Shown here: positions 38,766-48,700 of the stretch, piece after piece | Numbering within the stretch: the first letter of the stretch is position 1 | Layout of the letters: each line of letters starts with the position of its first letter | Source: Acidobacteriota bacterium | GTDB taxonomy: Bacteria; Acidobacteriota; Terriglobia; Acidiferrales; UBA7541 | Assembly: GCA_013289835.1 (NCBI GenBank) | Contig: JABCZG010000001.1 | Span: forward strand, 287,071-351,070 | Direction of reading: 5' to 3' | DNA: 64,000 bases | The notes under the pieces: generated by a model | What the model was told of the DNA's origin: nothing | Database searches by the model: none | The model's input: only the letters and a program-made list of their open reading frames with translations | Made by a program: the position numbers and the translations under genes

Positions 38766-39725
38766 CTACTCTCCACGCAACGTGGCCGTCAGGGTCCGCG
38801 CGACTTCCCGCGCCCGCTCCAAATCTCCCGGCTCAAACGAAATCGCCGACACGCGCGGATGCCCTCCGCCGCCATACTTTTCCGCCAACGACGCCAGGTT
38901 TTGATTCGCTGTCGCCTGATTCCACGGATTCGTCCCCAGCGAAACCTTCGCCCTCGTCGCCGAAGCGCTCACGCTCACCGAATACACGCACTCCGGGTGC
39001 AGCAAATACGGGATAAACTTGTTGTAGCCCTCCAGGTCCAGATCGCCTACGTCAAAAAAAATAACTCCATCGCGAGCGTCGATCCTCTCGCGCAGAATTT
39101 CGATGGAGTTCCGATGCCGCTCCAGCAGGGGTCCTAAATGTTTCGCCACCACCGGTAGTTTCACCATCTCGCTCAGCGGACAATACGCCAGCTCCGGAAT
39201 AATCCGCGCGGGAAGTCCGTTCTCTGGCGCCGCCTCAATCACCAGCGCTAGTTGCGTAGCCGGCTCCACCATTTCCACCGCCGCTTCCGGCGTGGCGTAC
39301 TGGGCGCCGTCAATAATGTCGCCCCAGCGAATCAGCTCTTCCAGCGGCCCGGTGTCAAACCCAAATTTCTCTCGGCTCACCGTGGCGATGAGCTTGGTGC
39401 AAGATTTGTACTCCGGCTGGTAATACATATGCGGCCCGGGGTGTTTGCGGAATAGCTCTGCGTCCGCCGGCGTCAAAAACGCGCTCTGGTGATGGTCGAA
39501 CCACCAGGTCACTTTCGGCGAATTCGAAAACTTGAAATCAACAATGGCGTTTTCGTCCCCATCGAAAAGTCCCGGCTCCCAAGGCTGCACCGCCCGGTGC
39601 GTCATCCCCGTAAATCCAAACACTGCGTTTGCATCAAAGCGTTCCCGATAAAAACGGTAGAAGAGAGCAGCGGAAGCGGTTCCATCAAAGCAACGATCGT
39701 GGAAACAGAGCCGAACCTTGGTCAT
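38766..39725 (-). CDS. DHH-family phosphoesterase
   Basis: 319 residues with the manganese-binding motifs of DHH phosphoesterases: CFHDRCFDG at the N-terminus, VDFKFS, the name-giving FDHHQS, IRWGDIIDG, and a DHHA1-type substrate motif YGGGGHPRVSA near the C-terminus. Relatives (NrnA, RecJ-like, GdpP domains) hydrolyse short oligoribonucleotides, pAp or cyclic dinucleotide products; the exact substrate is not visible. Cytoplasmic, single gene between tRNA-Lys and the divergent transporter. No ribosome site was recognised before the ATG. Confidence 0.85.
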   Translation of the reverse strand: MTKVRLCFHDRCFDGTASAALFYRFYRERFDANAVFGFTGMTHRAVQPWEPGLFDGDENAIVDFKFSNSPKVTWWFDHHQSAFLTPADAELFRKHPGPHMYYQPEYKSCTKLIATVSREKFGFDTGPLEELIRWGDIIDGAQYATPEAAVEMVEPATQLALVIEAAPENGLPARIIPELAYCPLSEMVKLPVVAKHLGPLLERHRNSIEILRERIDARDGVIFFDVGDLDLEGYNKFIPYLLHPECVYSVSVSASATRAKVSLGTNPWNQATANQNLASLAEKYGGGGHPRVSAISFEPGDLERAREVARTLTATLRGE

Positions 39726-39907
39726 AGTGGATGCGCTTGCCCCGCCGCCCTAATTCCCTTTCGGCAACGTGGAGCAAAGCCAACCAAGATGGACGCGCGA
39801 GCCAGGAAAGTCAAGCAGAAACGCGCTCGACTCGGTGCGCGACCAGCCATTTTATATTCGCAAATTCTGCGCCATCCGCGCCTCGAGATTTCTACCGAGG
39901 CGCTTCC

Positions 39908-41236
39908 ATGCGCGCTCGAATTCGTTACAATCAGGCCGTGCCAACGCGCTCCTCGCCGCAGCCCTCCTCTGTCGCAACTGCTTTTTCACCGGACTCCTCT
40001 GCGCACCGCCCCCCTTGGCGTTTCTCTCTCCCCCGCGACGTAACTCCCGCCGAACGCAAATCCCTCATCGCCGGCAGCCTCGGCTGGATGCTCGACGCCA
40101 TGGACGTCATGCTCTACTCGCTCGTCCTTTCCTATCTCATCCTCGAACTCACCATGAACAGCCGCACCGCCGGCTTCCTGATCTCCCTGACTTTAATCGC
40201 CTCCGCCATCGGCGGCTTTCTCTTTGGAGTCCTCGCCGACCGCATCGGCCGCACCCGCGCGCTAATGGCCTCCATCCTTCTTTATTCCGTAGCCACCGCC
40301 GCCTGCGGCTTATCTCGCACGATTCCCCAACTCGCCCTTTTTCGCTTCATCCTCGGCCTCGGCATGGGCGGCGAATGGACCACCGCTGCAGCGCTCATCG
40401 CCGAAACATGGCGCGCCGAGCATCGCGGCAAAGCCCTCGGCCTGATGCAATCCTCCTACGCCGTCGGCGAAGCCATCGCCGCGCTCGTCGTCATTCTGGT
40501 TCTGCCGCACTTCGGCTGGCGCGCCGTATTTTTCGTCGGAGCGCTCCCCGCTTTGCTGGTTTTCTGGATTCAAAAAAGTGTGCCGGAGCCCGCCATCTGG
40601 TCACAACGAATTCCCAATGCTCGCGGTGCGTCCTTATCGTGCCTATTCGAAAAGGATGTTCTTCGTAACGGCTTGCTCGCCACCTCCATGAACGCGTGCA
40701 GCATGTTCGGCTACTGGGGACTGTTCACCTGGATCCCGGCCTACCTCTCGCTCCCCGCTTCGCAAGGCGGCCGTGGCCTCAGCCTCGTGAAGACCACCAC
40801 GTTCTTCCTCGTCCTTTGTCTGGGAAAGTGGCTGGGTTACACCTTCTTCGGTGTTCTCGCGGATGCCTTCGGCCGCCGAAAGCCCTACGTCACCTATCTT
40901 TTGATCGCCGCAGCCCTCGTGCCCCTCTACGGCCTTGCGCGAAGTTCTTTCTGGCTTCTCTGCTTGGGTCCGCTCGTCGCGTTCTTTGGCACTGGTTATT
41001 TTTCAGGCTATGCCGCCATCGCCAGCGAACTTTTCCCGGGAGAAATTCGCGCCACGGCCATGGGCCTCAGCTACAACATTGGCCGTGGCTTATCCGCCGC
41101 CGCGCCCTTCGCCGTCGGCGCACTGGCCGCAAAATTTGGAATTGGTCCAGCGTTTTTTCTACAGGCAGGAGCGTTTCTCGCCGCGGCGCTGTTGGCCTTG
41201 CTGCTTCCGGAAACGCGGGGACGTCAGCTTACTTGA
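39908..41236 (+). CDS. MFS transporter (sugar/aromatic-acid H+ symporter type)
   Basis: 442 residues from ATG 39908; the frame opens at 39731, but the added 59 residues are not membrane-like and run close to the divergent DHH start. Twelve helices, with the MFS motif A loop GVLADRIGRTRALM after helix 2 and FRFILGLGMGGEWTTAAALIAETW, typical of the metabolite:H+ symporter (MHS) and AAHS families, plus LGYTFFGVLADAFGRRKPY in the second half. Substrate unknown. Its stop codon TGA abuts the stop of the convergent DUF3891 gene (TGATCA at 41234-41239). Confidence 0.88.
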   Translation: MRARIRYNQAVPTRSSPQPSSVATAFSPDSSAHRPPWRFSLPRDVTPAERKSLIAGSLGWMLDAMDVMLYSLVLSYLILELTMNSRTAGFLISLTLIASAIGGFLFGVLADRIGRTRALMASILLYSVATAACGLSRTIPQLALFRFILGLGMGGEWTTAAALIAETWRAEHRGKALGLMQSSYAVGEAIAALVVILVLPHFGWRAVFFVGALPALLVFWIQKSVPEPAIWSQRIPNARGASLSCLFEKDVLRNGLLATSMNACSMFGYWGLFTWIPAYLSLPASQGGRGLSLVKTTTFFLVLCLGKWLGYTFFGVLADAFGRRKPYVTYLLIAAALVPLYGLARSSFWLLCLGPLVAFFGTGYFSGYAAIASELFPGEIRATAMGLSYNIGRGLSAAAPFAVGALAAKFGIGPAFFLQAGAFLAAALLALLLPETRGRQLT

Positions 41237-42079
41237 TCAAGCAGTCGCCACTCGCGCACGCGATCGCGCGCCGCCCGCGCGCAGCGTGTACTTCATCGCA
41301 AAAAAAGGCGCCTGCGCCAGCGCTCTCTGGAAGTCGCCATCATCCGCATACCGCCGCTTGGCAATGCGCCGTCCCAAAATACTGATCTCCAGAGGATCCC
41401 GCCGGAACGGATAGGGCTCCAGCGTCACCGCATTGTTCCCCTCCGGTTGAATATCCCAATCTACTTCGCTCCCGCGATAATCCACCGGTACCGCATCAAT
41501 CGTCGCTCCTTCCAGCGGACCCAGGCAGAAATAAAGGGACAAACGGTCCAGCGCCTCCAGCCGGTGGGAATTCACTTGCAGCCACTTCTCCTCCGCATAT
41601 TCTTTCATCGCAGGATCCGCCCGCAAATCCACCTTTAATCGCAATTGCTGTAGCCGCAGCCTTTGCAGCAAATCATTCACCATGGTCGCTTCCTGCGCTT
41701 TGATGTACTTCGCGGAAAATCCCGGCATCGTGGCCCGCGTGCGATCGTAAAGCCCCGCGCAGTGCAAACTCACCAGCAAACCCGCGTAGCGGTCAGACTT
41801 CACCACGCGATCGATCCCTCGCAAGTACAGAGCAATGTGGTCCTCCGTGGGAACGGACATGAAGCTGTACGGCGAAAATGTAACGGGGTCCACCTGCGGC
41901 GAGAATTCCCACTCGTTCCATCCATTATCATGTTCCGTAGCCGCCAGGCAGAAAGAGTCTCGGGGCTCCGGCTTGCTGAAAACTTCATTCCCCCACTCGC
42001 GCGCGAAAAATCCCGACAGGACCGCGTGGTCCGTCTGGCGAATTAAGACAAAATGCTCTCCCTGATCTTGGATGATCAT
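41237..42079 (-). CDS. DUF3891 family protein
   Basis: 280 residues from ATG 42079 with GAGGG seven bases upstream. It begins MIIQDQGEHFVLIRQTDHAVLSG and contains FCLAATEHDNGWNEWE, both hallmarks of DUF3891 (no known activity; the His/Asp residues suggest a metal-dependent hydrolase-like fold). The frame stays open to 42472, but those 131 residues are translated from intergenic DNA and from the antisense of tRNA-Leu and are rejected. Confidence 0.85.
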   Translation of the reverse strand: MIIQDQGEHFVLIRQTDHAVLSGFFAREWGNEVFSKPEPRDSFCLAATEHDNGWNEWEFSPQVDPVTFSPYSFMSVPTEDHIALYLRGIDRVVKSDRYAGLLVSLHCAGLYDRTRATMPGFSAKYIKAQEATMVNDLLQRLRLQQLRLKVDLRADPAMKEYAEEKWLQVNSHRLEALDRLSLYFCLGPLEGATIDAVPVDYRGSEVDWDIQPEGNNAVTLEPYPFRRDPLEISILGRRIAKRRYADDGDFQRALAQAPFFAMKYTLRAGGARSRARVATA

Positions 42080-42336
42080 GGTGCTGCCCTCGTTCGCAGC
42101 GGCGACGCGCGCCCTTTGGGAAAGACGCCCACGCTTGGCCGCGGGGACGTGCCAAGCAGTCCTCTCAAGAACCGCCCCATTATGCCCCCCCACCCGCCTC
42201 GAATCCAGCATCTTTGCTCCCACAAAAGAATCGGCCGCAGGCTCGCCGCAAATTCGCTCCCCATCTCCGCGCGAAGCCGTTCGCAAATTCCCAATAGTGC
42301 CGCCGCTTCCAAGCCTGTAGAATATTCTCAACCACT

Positions 42337-42423
42337 GCGGGAGTGGCGGAACTGGCAGACGCGCAAGACTTAGGATCTTGTGGCCGAAAGGCCGTGCAGG
42401 TTCAACTCCTGTCTCCCGCACCA
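42337..42423 (+). tRNA. tRNA-Leu (anticodon TAG)
   Basis: Class II tRNA of 87 nt with a long variable arm (TGGCCGAAAGGCCGT). Acceptor GCGGGAG/CTCCCGC, anticodon arm CAAGA-CTTAGGA-TCTTG with TAG at 42371-42373, T-arm GCAGG-TTCAACT-CCTGT, and an encoded CCA at 42421-42423. Confidence 0.96.
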
Positions 42424-42447
42424 ACCTTTCCGACCGGGAAAGGTTGG
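42421..42447 (+). terminator. Perfect hairpin at the 3' end of tRNA-Leu
   Basis: CCAACCTTTCC-GACCG-GGAAAGGTTGG: 11 perfect base pairs with a 5-nt loop, starting inside the CCA end. It has no T-run after it (GCGCGTCTCC), so it may be a Rho-assisted or processing-type end rather than a classical intrinsic terminator. Confidence 0.55.
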
Positions 42448-42580
42448 CGCGTCTCCTCAGGTTTTCCAGCAATCAAGGAGCGTTTCTGCAAGGTCCGATT
42501 CATCGGAAGCATCGTGAATCATTTGTAGACGACCGCGCCGGAAGCCTTCGCCAGCCACTCCTTCCGTCGGTCCTTTGATC

Positions 42581-42853
42581 CTAGTGCCTGTCATCGTTAT
42601 GCCCGTGCCGCCAGTTCCAATATTCCTTCTGCTCATCCGCGCCCCTCTTCACGAAGTCGCGATGATCGCGATGCGTCTCCACTTCCCAGCGTTGGTAGTA
42701 CACACCTTCGTTGCTGTCCCACACGTGATAGTCTTCGTGCCCCGGATCGTACACGCGATACGAAGCGCGCGCGGAACACCCGCTGAACACCACCGGCGCG
42801 AATAGTGCTGCAGCCAAAAAGAAAGAAGCGACAGTTCTGTGTCCTCGTGACAT
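42581..42853 (-). CDS. Small lipoprotein, unknown function
   Basis: 90 residues from ATG 42853 (AAGGAGAA upstream); a longer frame from 42955 is disfavoured. Signal FFLAAALFAPVVFSGC with the lipobox cysteine, then a polar, aromatic- and His-rich mature part (YRVYDPGHEDYHVWDSNEGVYY ... NWRHGHNDDRH). Likely tethered in the periplasm. Small lipoproteins of this kind recur in Acidobacteria; no function known. Confidence 0.75.
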   Translation of the reverse strand: MSRGHRTVASFFLAAALFAPVVFSGCSARASYRVYDPGHEDYHVWDSNEGVYYQRWEVETHRDHRDFVKRGADEQKEYWNWRHGHNDDRH

Positions 42854-43261
42854 TTGAAAAGTTCTCCTTGTTGGTGTGGGCTGCACCAGATTTGCAATCG
42901 CACTCCACGAGAGCACTCGTTTTGCCAACTCCGCTAAGCTGAGTTTTTTTCTCACCTTACGAAATCGAACATCATCGCCATGAATGGTACTGGTACATAC
43001 TTCTCGTTTCGTTTCTTCACCCGACCCGTGAAAAAATTACCTCCTCCCTCCTCCGCGACGATAACCAGCCCCTCGCTCCAATTCTCCAATGCTTCCCCGT
43101 ATGCCGTTGAATTCTCAGCCCACTAGCAAATTGCTACCGCGTCTGGAAGCGAACTTGCCTCTTCAGCCGCGGGACCAAAAACAAAAAGGGAATCCGCCCT
43201 CCCGAAAAAAAACAGAAGTCTCTATCGGGAAACAACTCCGGCGCTTTAGGAGGCGCCCCGC
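42854..43261. other. Gene-free stretch between lipoprotein and SYLF genes
   Basis: About 400 bases with only short frames that lack ribosome sites. It should hold the divergent promoters of the two flanking genes. The only firm element is the AGGAGG at 43248-43253 of the SYLF gene. No repeat or RNA structure was recognised. Confidence 0.5.
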
Positions 43262-43990
43262 ATGAACTACGTCAAACTAACCTTGATTAAATGTTGCACC
43301 GTCACCATCGCGGGCATGCTCGCTCTAGGTCCATCACTCTCCGCAAAAAGTTCCGAAGAAGCCCGCGCCGAGCGGGATCGTCTTCAAAACTCAGGAAAAG
43401 TCATGCAGGAAATTCTCAGCGTTCCTGATGACATCCCGCAAGACCTGCTCGACAAAGCTCGTTGCGTCGTCGTCATGCCCTCGGTCCTAAAGGCCGCCTT
43501 CGTCGTCGGTGGCAGCTATGGCCGCGGTACCATGGTCTGCCGCACCGGCAAGAATTTCACCGGCCCATGGGGCACGCCCGCCATGTACGCGCTCGAAGGC
43601 GGCAGCGTCGGTTTCCAGATCGGCGGTGAAGCTACCGACTTCGTCTTCCTCGTCATGAACGACCGCGGCGCCAGCAGCCTTCTGCATTCCAAAGTGAAGC
43701 TCGGCGCCGACGCTTCCGCCGCCGCTGGCCCCAAGGGCCGCGACGCCTCCGCTGACACCGACGCCTACATGCGCGCGGAAATCCTCAGCTACTCTCGCGC
43801 ACGCGGCGCCTTCGCCGGCGTCTCTCTCGAGGGCTCCACGCTGCGCCCCGACGACGACGCCAATCGCAAGCTCTACGGCCGCTCCGCCACCGCCGCAAAA
43901 ATCATTCTGGAGTCCGACGTCCCCGCTCCAGGCGCGGCGCATGACCTCATCGCGTCTCTGCAAACCTCTTCGCCCCATCTCAGCCGTTAG
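43262..43990 (+). CDS. SYLF (Ysc84/DUF500) lipid-binding domain protein, exported
   Basis: 242 residues. Signal peptide (CCTVTIAGMLALGPSLSAKS), then a SYLF domain: IPQDLLDKARCVVVMPSVLKAAFVVGGSYGRGTMVCR, GGSVGFQIGGEATDFVFLVMN, and AEILSYSRARGAFAGVSLEGS, the segments shared by Ysc84-like phosphoinositide-binding proteins and bacterial relatives. Bacterial members are periplasmic or secreted with unclear roles. AGGAGG eight bases before the ATG fixes the start. Followed by a small membrane protein. Confidence 0.9.
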   Translation: MNYVKLTLIKCCTVTIAGMLALGPSLSAKSSEEARAERDRLQNSGKVMQEILSVPDDIPQDLLDKARCVVVMPSVLKAAFVVGGSYGRGTMVCRTGKNFTGPWGTPAMYALEGGSVGFQIGGEATDFVFLVMNDRGASSLLHSKVKLGADASAAAGPKGRDASADTDAYMRAEILSYSRARGAFAGVSLEGSTLRPDDDANRKLYGRSATAAKIILESDVPAPGAAHDLIASLQTSSPHLSR

Positions 43991-44124
43991 CAACTTTCGT
44001 CGCCATCGGTCCGAACCTTTCCCTCAGGATTCGTTCGGGCCAAGAGTGCGGCTGTCGTCCCCGGCGGCCGCACTCATCACCAAGCTTCAAACAAGTAATC
44101 CGTAAGCCCAGCCGGGAGGAAACC

Positions 44125-44454
44125 GTGTTCTCGGATCATTTGATCACCATCGCTGGCCGCAGCATCACCATCACCAGTCACGACATGCTCATGATTTTCG
44201 TTTCCGTCGTGACCGGACTTCTATTCTGGACCGCTCTCTACTTCAGCCGAAAACGCGTCGTCGTCCTGAAACGCTCGCCTGGAACCGAGCAGCTGACCTT
44301 CGAGTTGTCCCGCATCGCCGACGCCCTCGAACGCATCGCCAATCGTCCCGCCGACGACGCCATCGCCGCCGCCTCGCGCCGCCAGCAACAGACGACGCAC
44401 CAGCCGCCGCCGCGAGATTCCAAAGGTTCTGCCTACTCGATGTTTGGGCGATAA
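44125..44454 (+). CDS. Small single-pass membrane protein, hypothetical
   Basis: 109 residues from a GTG with GGGAGGAAACC upstream. One membrane helix (MLMIFVSVVTGLLFWTALYF, about 21-40), a basic SRKRVVVLKR stop-transfer, a helical LTFELSRIADALERIANR stretch, and a Gln/Pro-rich tail. No family recognised. Confidence 0.65.
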   Translation: MFSDHLITIAGRSITITSHDMLMIFVSVVTGLLFWTALYFSRKRVVVLKRSPGTEQLTFELSRIADALERIANRPADDAIAAASRRQQQTTHQPPPRDSKGSAYSMFGR

Positions 44455-44609
44455 GTCGGCGCTCCATCGTTTTTTTCGATCGGGCAATCGCCGGCCAGTC
44501 ATTCAGTGACTTTGGCTGGAAGCACTGGATCCAGAGGTGGCTTGCTGCAGAGCCTCCACAATGACATTTTCCCGGGTACTCGTTCGATTTGTCGATTGGG
44601 GGAAACAAA

Positions 44610-45302
44610 ATGATTGGTTCTCAGGCCAGCGTATGGTCATCGCTTGCAGCGCCCATCAACGTTCCGGAGCATGATTCATCCGAAATCCACCGTTTGCCGG
44701 AGCGTGAAGTCATTCGAAGAGCCCAGCTCGGAGACTGCTCCGCGTTCGAGTGCATCTACCGCACACATTGCGGCCGCATTTTTGCCTTGTGCTCGCGTAT
44801 GCTCGGAAATCGCGCCGAAGCCGAAGATCTTACTCAAGAAACATTCTTAACCGTCCTGCGCAAAATCCGCACCTTCCGCGGCGAATCATCTCTCCACACC
44901 TGGCTCCATCGCATCGCCGTCAACACGGTCCTCATGCGCCTTCGTCAAAAATTCCATCCGCGACTGTCCACTGGCGAAAACGACGAGCGCGAAGACCGTT
45001 GCAACGAGCCGGGCGAGAATCTCGCTGCCCCCGATCTGCTCCTGTCCGGCTCGCTCGATCGCTTGAGTCTCCAAAGAGCCTTCAATCGGCTGGCCCCGCG
45101 CCAAAAAATGGTCGTCGAGCTTCATGACATCCAGGGCTACAAGCATCACGAAATTGCCAAAATCATGGATTGGTCCATCGGAACCTCTAAGGCCCAGCTT
45201 CATCGCGCCCGCAAAAAACTCCGCGAACTGCTCCAAGGGAGTTTCCCTCTGAAGTGGGTTTCTGCTGTGCGAGAACCACGCCTCTCTCCCGACGGCGCTT
45301 GA
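44610..45302 (+). CDS. ECF RNA polymerase sigma factor (sigma-70 family)
   Basis: 230 residues from ATG 44610 (GGGGG upstream; a TTG at 44589 is less likely). Sigma region 2: DCSAFECIYRTHCGRIFALC then AEDLTQETFLTVLRKIRTF and the promoter-melting FRGESSLHTWLHRIAVNTVLM. Region 4: QRAFNRLAPRQKMVVELHDIQGYKHHEIAKIMDWSIGTSKAQLHRARKKLREL. No anti-sigma factor gene adjoins it. A PadR/orphan-permease pair follows about 75 bases downstream. Confidence 0.92.
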   Translation: MIGSQASVWSSLAAPINVPEHDSSEIHRLPEREVIRRAQLGDCSAFECIYRTHCGRIFALCSRMLGNRAEAEDLTQETFLTVLRKIRTFRGESSLHTWLHRIAVNTVLMRLRQKFHPRLSTGENDEREDRCNEPGENLAAPDLLLSGSLDRLSLQRAFNRLAPRQKMVVELHDIQGYKHHEIAKIMDWSIGTSKAQLHRARKKLRELLQGSFPLKWVSAVREPRLSPDGA

Positions 45303-45378
45303 CCTGCGCATCGCCACTGGCGCGCTCGGAGTCCGCTCCCCTTGACATTCTACTGGACGCTAACTATCCTCACCTAGT

Positions 45379-45726
45379 ATGTCTACCAAAGAACAACGCG
45401 AGCGCATCGAACTCCTTCAGGGCACTCTGGACCTGCTGATTTTACGCACCCTGCTGTTGGGCCCGGCCCACGGCCACGCCATCGCCAAAGCCATCGAATT
45501 CAAATCCGACGACGTGCTGCAAGTCGAACAGGGCTCGCTCTATCCCGCCCTCCACCGTCTCATCAAACGCCGATGGATTTCCGTTCAAGAGGGCGTCTCC
45601 GAAAATAATCGCCGCGCCAAGTTCTACCGCCTCACGGCGAAAGGCCGCCGGCAACTCGTCGTCGAGACCAGCAAGTGGGACAAGCTGGCGCGAGCCATCG
45701 CACGGATTCTCCGGCCAGCCGAATAG
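45379..45726 (+). CDS. PadR family transcriptional regulator
   Basis: 115 residues. PadR winged helix: [28 protein letters not shown] then [45 protein letters not shown]. In Acidobacteria such short PadR proteins are commonly placed in front of duplicated orphan permeases. Here the gap to the permease is nine bases, so the two are one transcript. Probably represses its own operon. Ligand unknown. Confidence 0.93.
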   Translation: MSTKEQRERIELLQGTLDLLILRTLLLGPAHGHAIAKAIEFKSDDVLQVEQGSLYPALHRLIKRRWISVQEGVSENNRRAKFYRLTAKGRRQLVVETSKWDKLARAIARILRPAE

Positions 45727-45735
45727 GAGCGCATT

Positions 45736-48700
45736 ATGAGCCGCCGCGACCGCATGATGCAGGATCTGGATAAAGACATCCGCGAGCACATCGCCATCGA
45801 GACGCAAGACAACATCGACCGCGGCATGTCTCCCGAAGAAGCACGCTACGCAGCCATGCGCAAGTTCGGCAATGTAACTCGCGTTAAGGAAGAAGCCCGC
45901 GAAGTATGGACTTTCGTCTGGCTAGAACAGTTGCTCCAGGACATTCGCTTCGGTCTTCGCACCCTTCGCAAATCTCCAGGCTTTGCAGCGGTCGCTATTC
46001 TCACGCTGGCCCTGGGCATCGGCGCCAACACCGCTATTTTCAGCCTGATTGATGCCGTTATGCTGCGCTCGCTCCCCGTCCACAATCCTTCGCAGCTGGT
46101 CTTGCTCAAATGGGGCGCGCGCAATCCCCCGGACACCCACGGGTACATGTCTGCCGGCGATTGCAGGAACGATTTGCGCTCTGGCGCAGACCATCCCTCC
46201 GGCTGCTCATTCTCCGAACCCTTCTTTCGCGAGATCGCCAAAGCGAATCTCTTTTCCGGGACCGCTGCGTTTGCCAACACCGGCAGGCTCAATCTGACGG
46301 GCAACGGTCCTGCCACCGTAATCAACGGCCAGCTCGTTTCCGGCGAATATTTTCGCACCATGGGCCTCCAGCCCGCCCTCGGCCGTTTGCTCGACGCAAC
46401 CGATGACGCTCCTTCCGCCGCGCCAGTTGCCGTTCTGAACTTTGGCTACTGGCAGAGCGCCTTCGGCGGCTCCCGCGACGTTCTGGGCCGCACCATCGAA
46501 CTGAACAACGTCCCCTTCACCATCATCGGCGTGGCCGAACAGCGCTTCACCGGCATTACTCCCGGCAGCGATTACGATGTTTGGCTGCCGCTCTCCGATG
46601 GTCAGCGCATCGGCGCCAGCGGTCCCTTCCGTTGGCAAGACCGCCAGGCCGATCCGGCCTTCTGGTGGCTAACGATCATCGGCCGGGTAAAGCCCGGTAC
46701 GCCCGCCACGCAAACGCAAGCCGTCGTAAGCAGCGTTTTCCGCAACGAAATGTTGCACGGCTCGGTACCGATCTTCCACTCAGGTGAGCCGGGGGGAGGG
46801 CCTGCGTTAATTCCCGGTGCGCCGGCGCCGGCAGGTGGCAACACCATAGTTCGCCGTGAAATCGGTACGGCCGGACCGCCCCCGCCAGCAGCTGGTAATG
46901 TCCCAATAAGCGGTCCGCCGCCGCAATCCGCGGGCAATAAGCCAACGCTTCTGCTTGGGCCCCAAACGATGGCCCCGACTGCACCGCCGCACCAAACCGA
47001 ATCGGCCAGCGCGCCGCACACCTTATCCACGGTCACTGACAATCCCGAGGTTTCCCTTGTCCCCGCGCAGAGCGGCTTGACCGGCAGTCGCACCCAGTAC
47101 TCCAATCCTCTATATGTCCTCATGCTCGCCGTGGGAATCATTTTGCTGATCGCGTGCGCCAACGTCTCGGGTCTGATGCTGTCTCGTGCCTCCGCCCGCC
47201 AAAAAGAAATGGCCGTTCGCTTAGCGCTTGGCGCAGGCCGCGCGCGGATCGTCCGCCAGTTATTGACGGAGAGCGTGATGCTCTCGCTGCTCGGCGGCGC
47301 GGTCGGAATTCTGTTCGCCTACTGGGGAGCGCAGACGATCGTTTCTTTTGTTTCCAGCAATCAGGCGCGCCCGCTTGGGTTCGCGACCGGTGTTGATCTG
47401 CGTGTCCTCGGATTTACCATCGCTGTCTCCTTGCTCACCGGCATTTTCTTCGGCCTCGCGCCCACGTTTCGCGGTGCGCGCGTGAATCTCACTCCCTCGC
47501 TCAAGGAAGGCGAGGGCAGCTCCACACGCTCGGCGCATCGCCCCGGGAAATGGTTCAGCATCGGCAATGCCCTGGTGGTTGCCCAAGTCGCTCTGGCCAT
47601 CGTTGTGCTCGTCGGCGCCGGCCTCCTGGTGCGCACCCTCCAGAACCTGCGCAATGTCGACGCCGGTTTTGACTCGCACAATATCTTGCTTTTCTCCATC
47701 AATCCGGAACTCGTCGGCTACAAGGGCCCGCAAGTAGACAGCTTCTATCGCGACTTGCAGGGCCGCCTCGCCGAAACTCCCGGCGTCCAGTCCGTCAGCT
47801 ACTCCATGATGCCGCTTCTGAGCAACGGACTAATGGTCACCTCGTTCCATTGGCCGGGCACTCCGCAAGATCAGCAATCTGAATCGGACATGCTCGGCGT
47901 CGGCCCAAATTTCTTCGAGACCTTGCACATTCCCCTTCTCACCGGCCGCAGTTTCAATGCTTCTGATTTCGCGATCTCCGCCTCGAATAACGGAACGACT
48001 CCCACTTCCGCACCGACTCCCGTAATCGTGAACCATGCCTTCGTCGAAAAATATCTTGGCAAGGAAAATCCTCTTGGCAAGCGCTTCGGCGAATCCGCAG
48101 CCGACGCCAATGAGCCGGCGAGTCCCGGCTACGAAATCGTTGGTGTCGTCCACGACGCGAAATACAATAGCCTGCGCCGCGAAATTAACGCCATGATGTA
48201 CTCGCCGCAAAGCGCCGGCGGAGCCTCCTTCGAATTGCGAACCGCCGCCGACCCGCAGGCCATTCTTCCCGCGGTGCGCGAAGTCATCGCCCAAGTGAAC
48301 ACCAATCTGCCTCTCTTCGACGTGAAAACCGAATCGCAACAAATCGACCGCTTGCTCTTTCAAGAGCGGCTCGTCGCGCGTCTCTCCGGCTTCTTTGGTT
48401 TGCTGGCCCTGGTGCTGGCGTGCGTGGGATTGTACGGCCTGCTTTCCTTTGAAGTCTCGCGCCGCACCCGCGAAATCGGCATTCGCATGGCCCTCGGCGC
48501 GCAACCCGAGAGCGTTCTGAAGTTGGTATTACGCCAGGGACTTGTCCTCGCAATTGTCGGATCCTGCGTAGGCATCGGCGTGGCCCTCGCCGTCATGCGC
48601 TACCTCGCTTCCATGCTCTACGACGTCCGCGCCAACGATCCGCTCACCATGATTGCCGTTTCAACCCTGCTGACGCTCGTAGCTCTCGTCGCCTGCTACA

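Noticed and set aside
42080..42472. 131-residue N-terminal extension of the DUF3891 frame (GVEPARPFGHKILSLARLPVPPLPQW)
   Set aside because: This is the reverse strand of tRNA-Leu and intergenic DNA read as protein. The DUF3891 start at 42079 has its own ribosome site.
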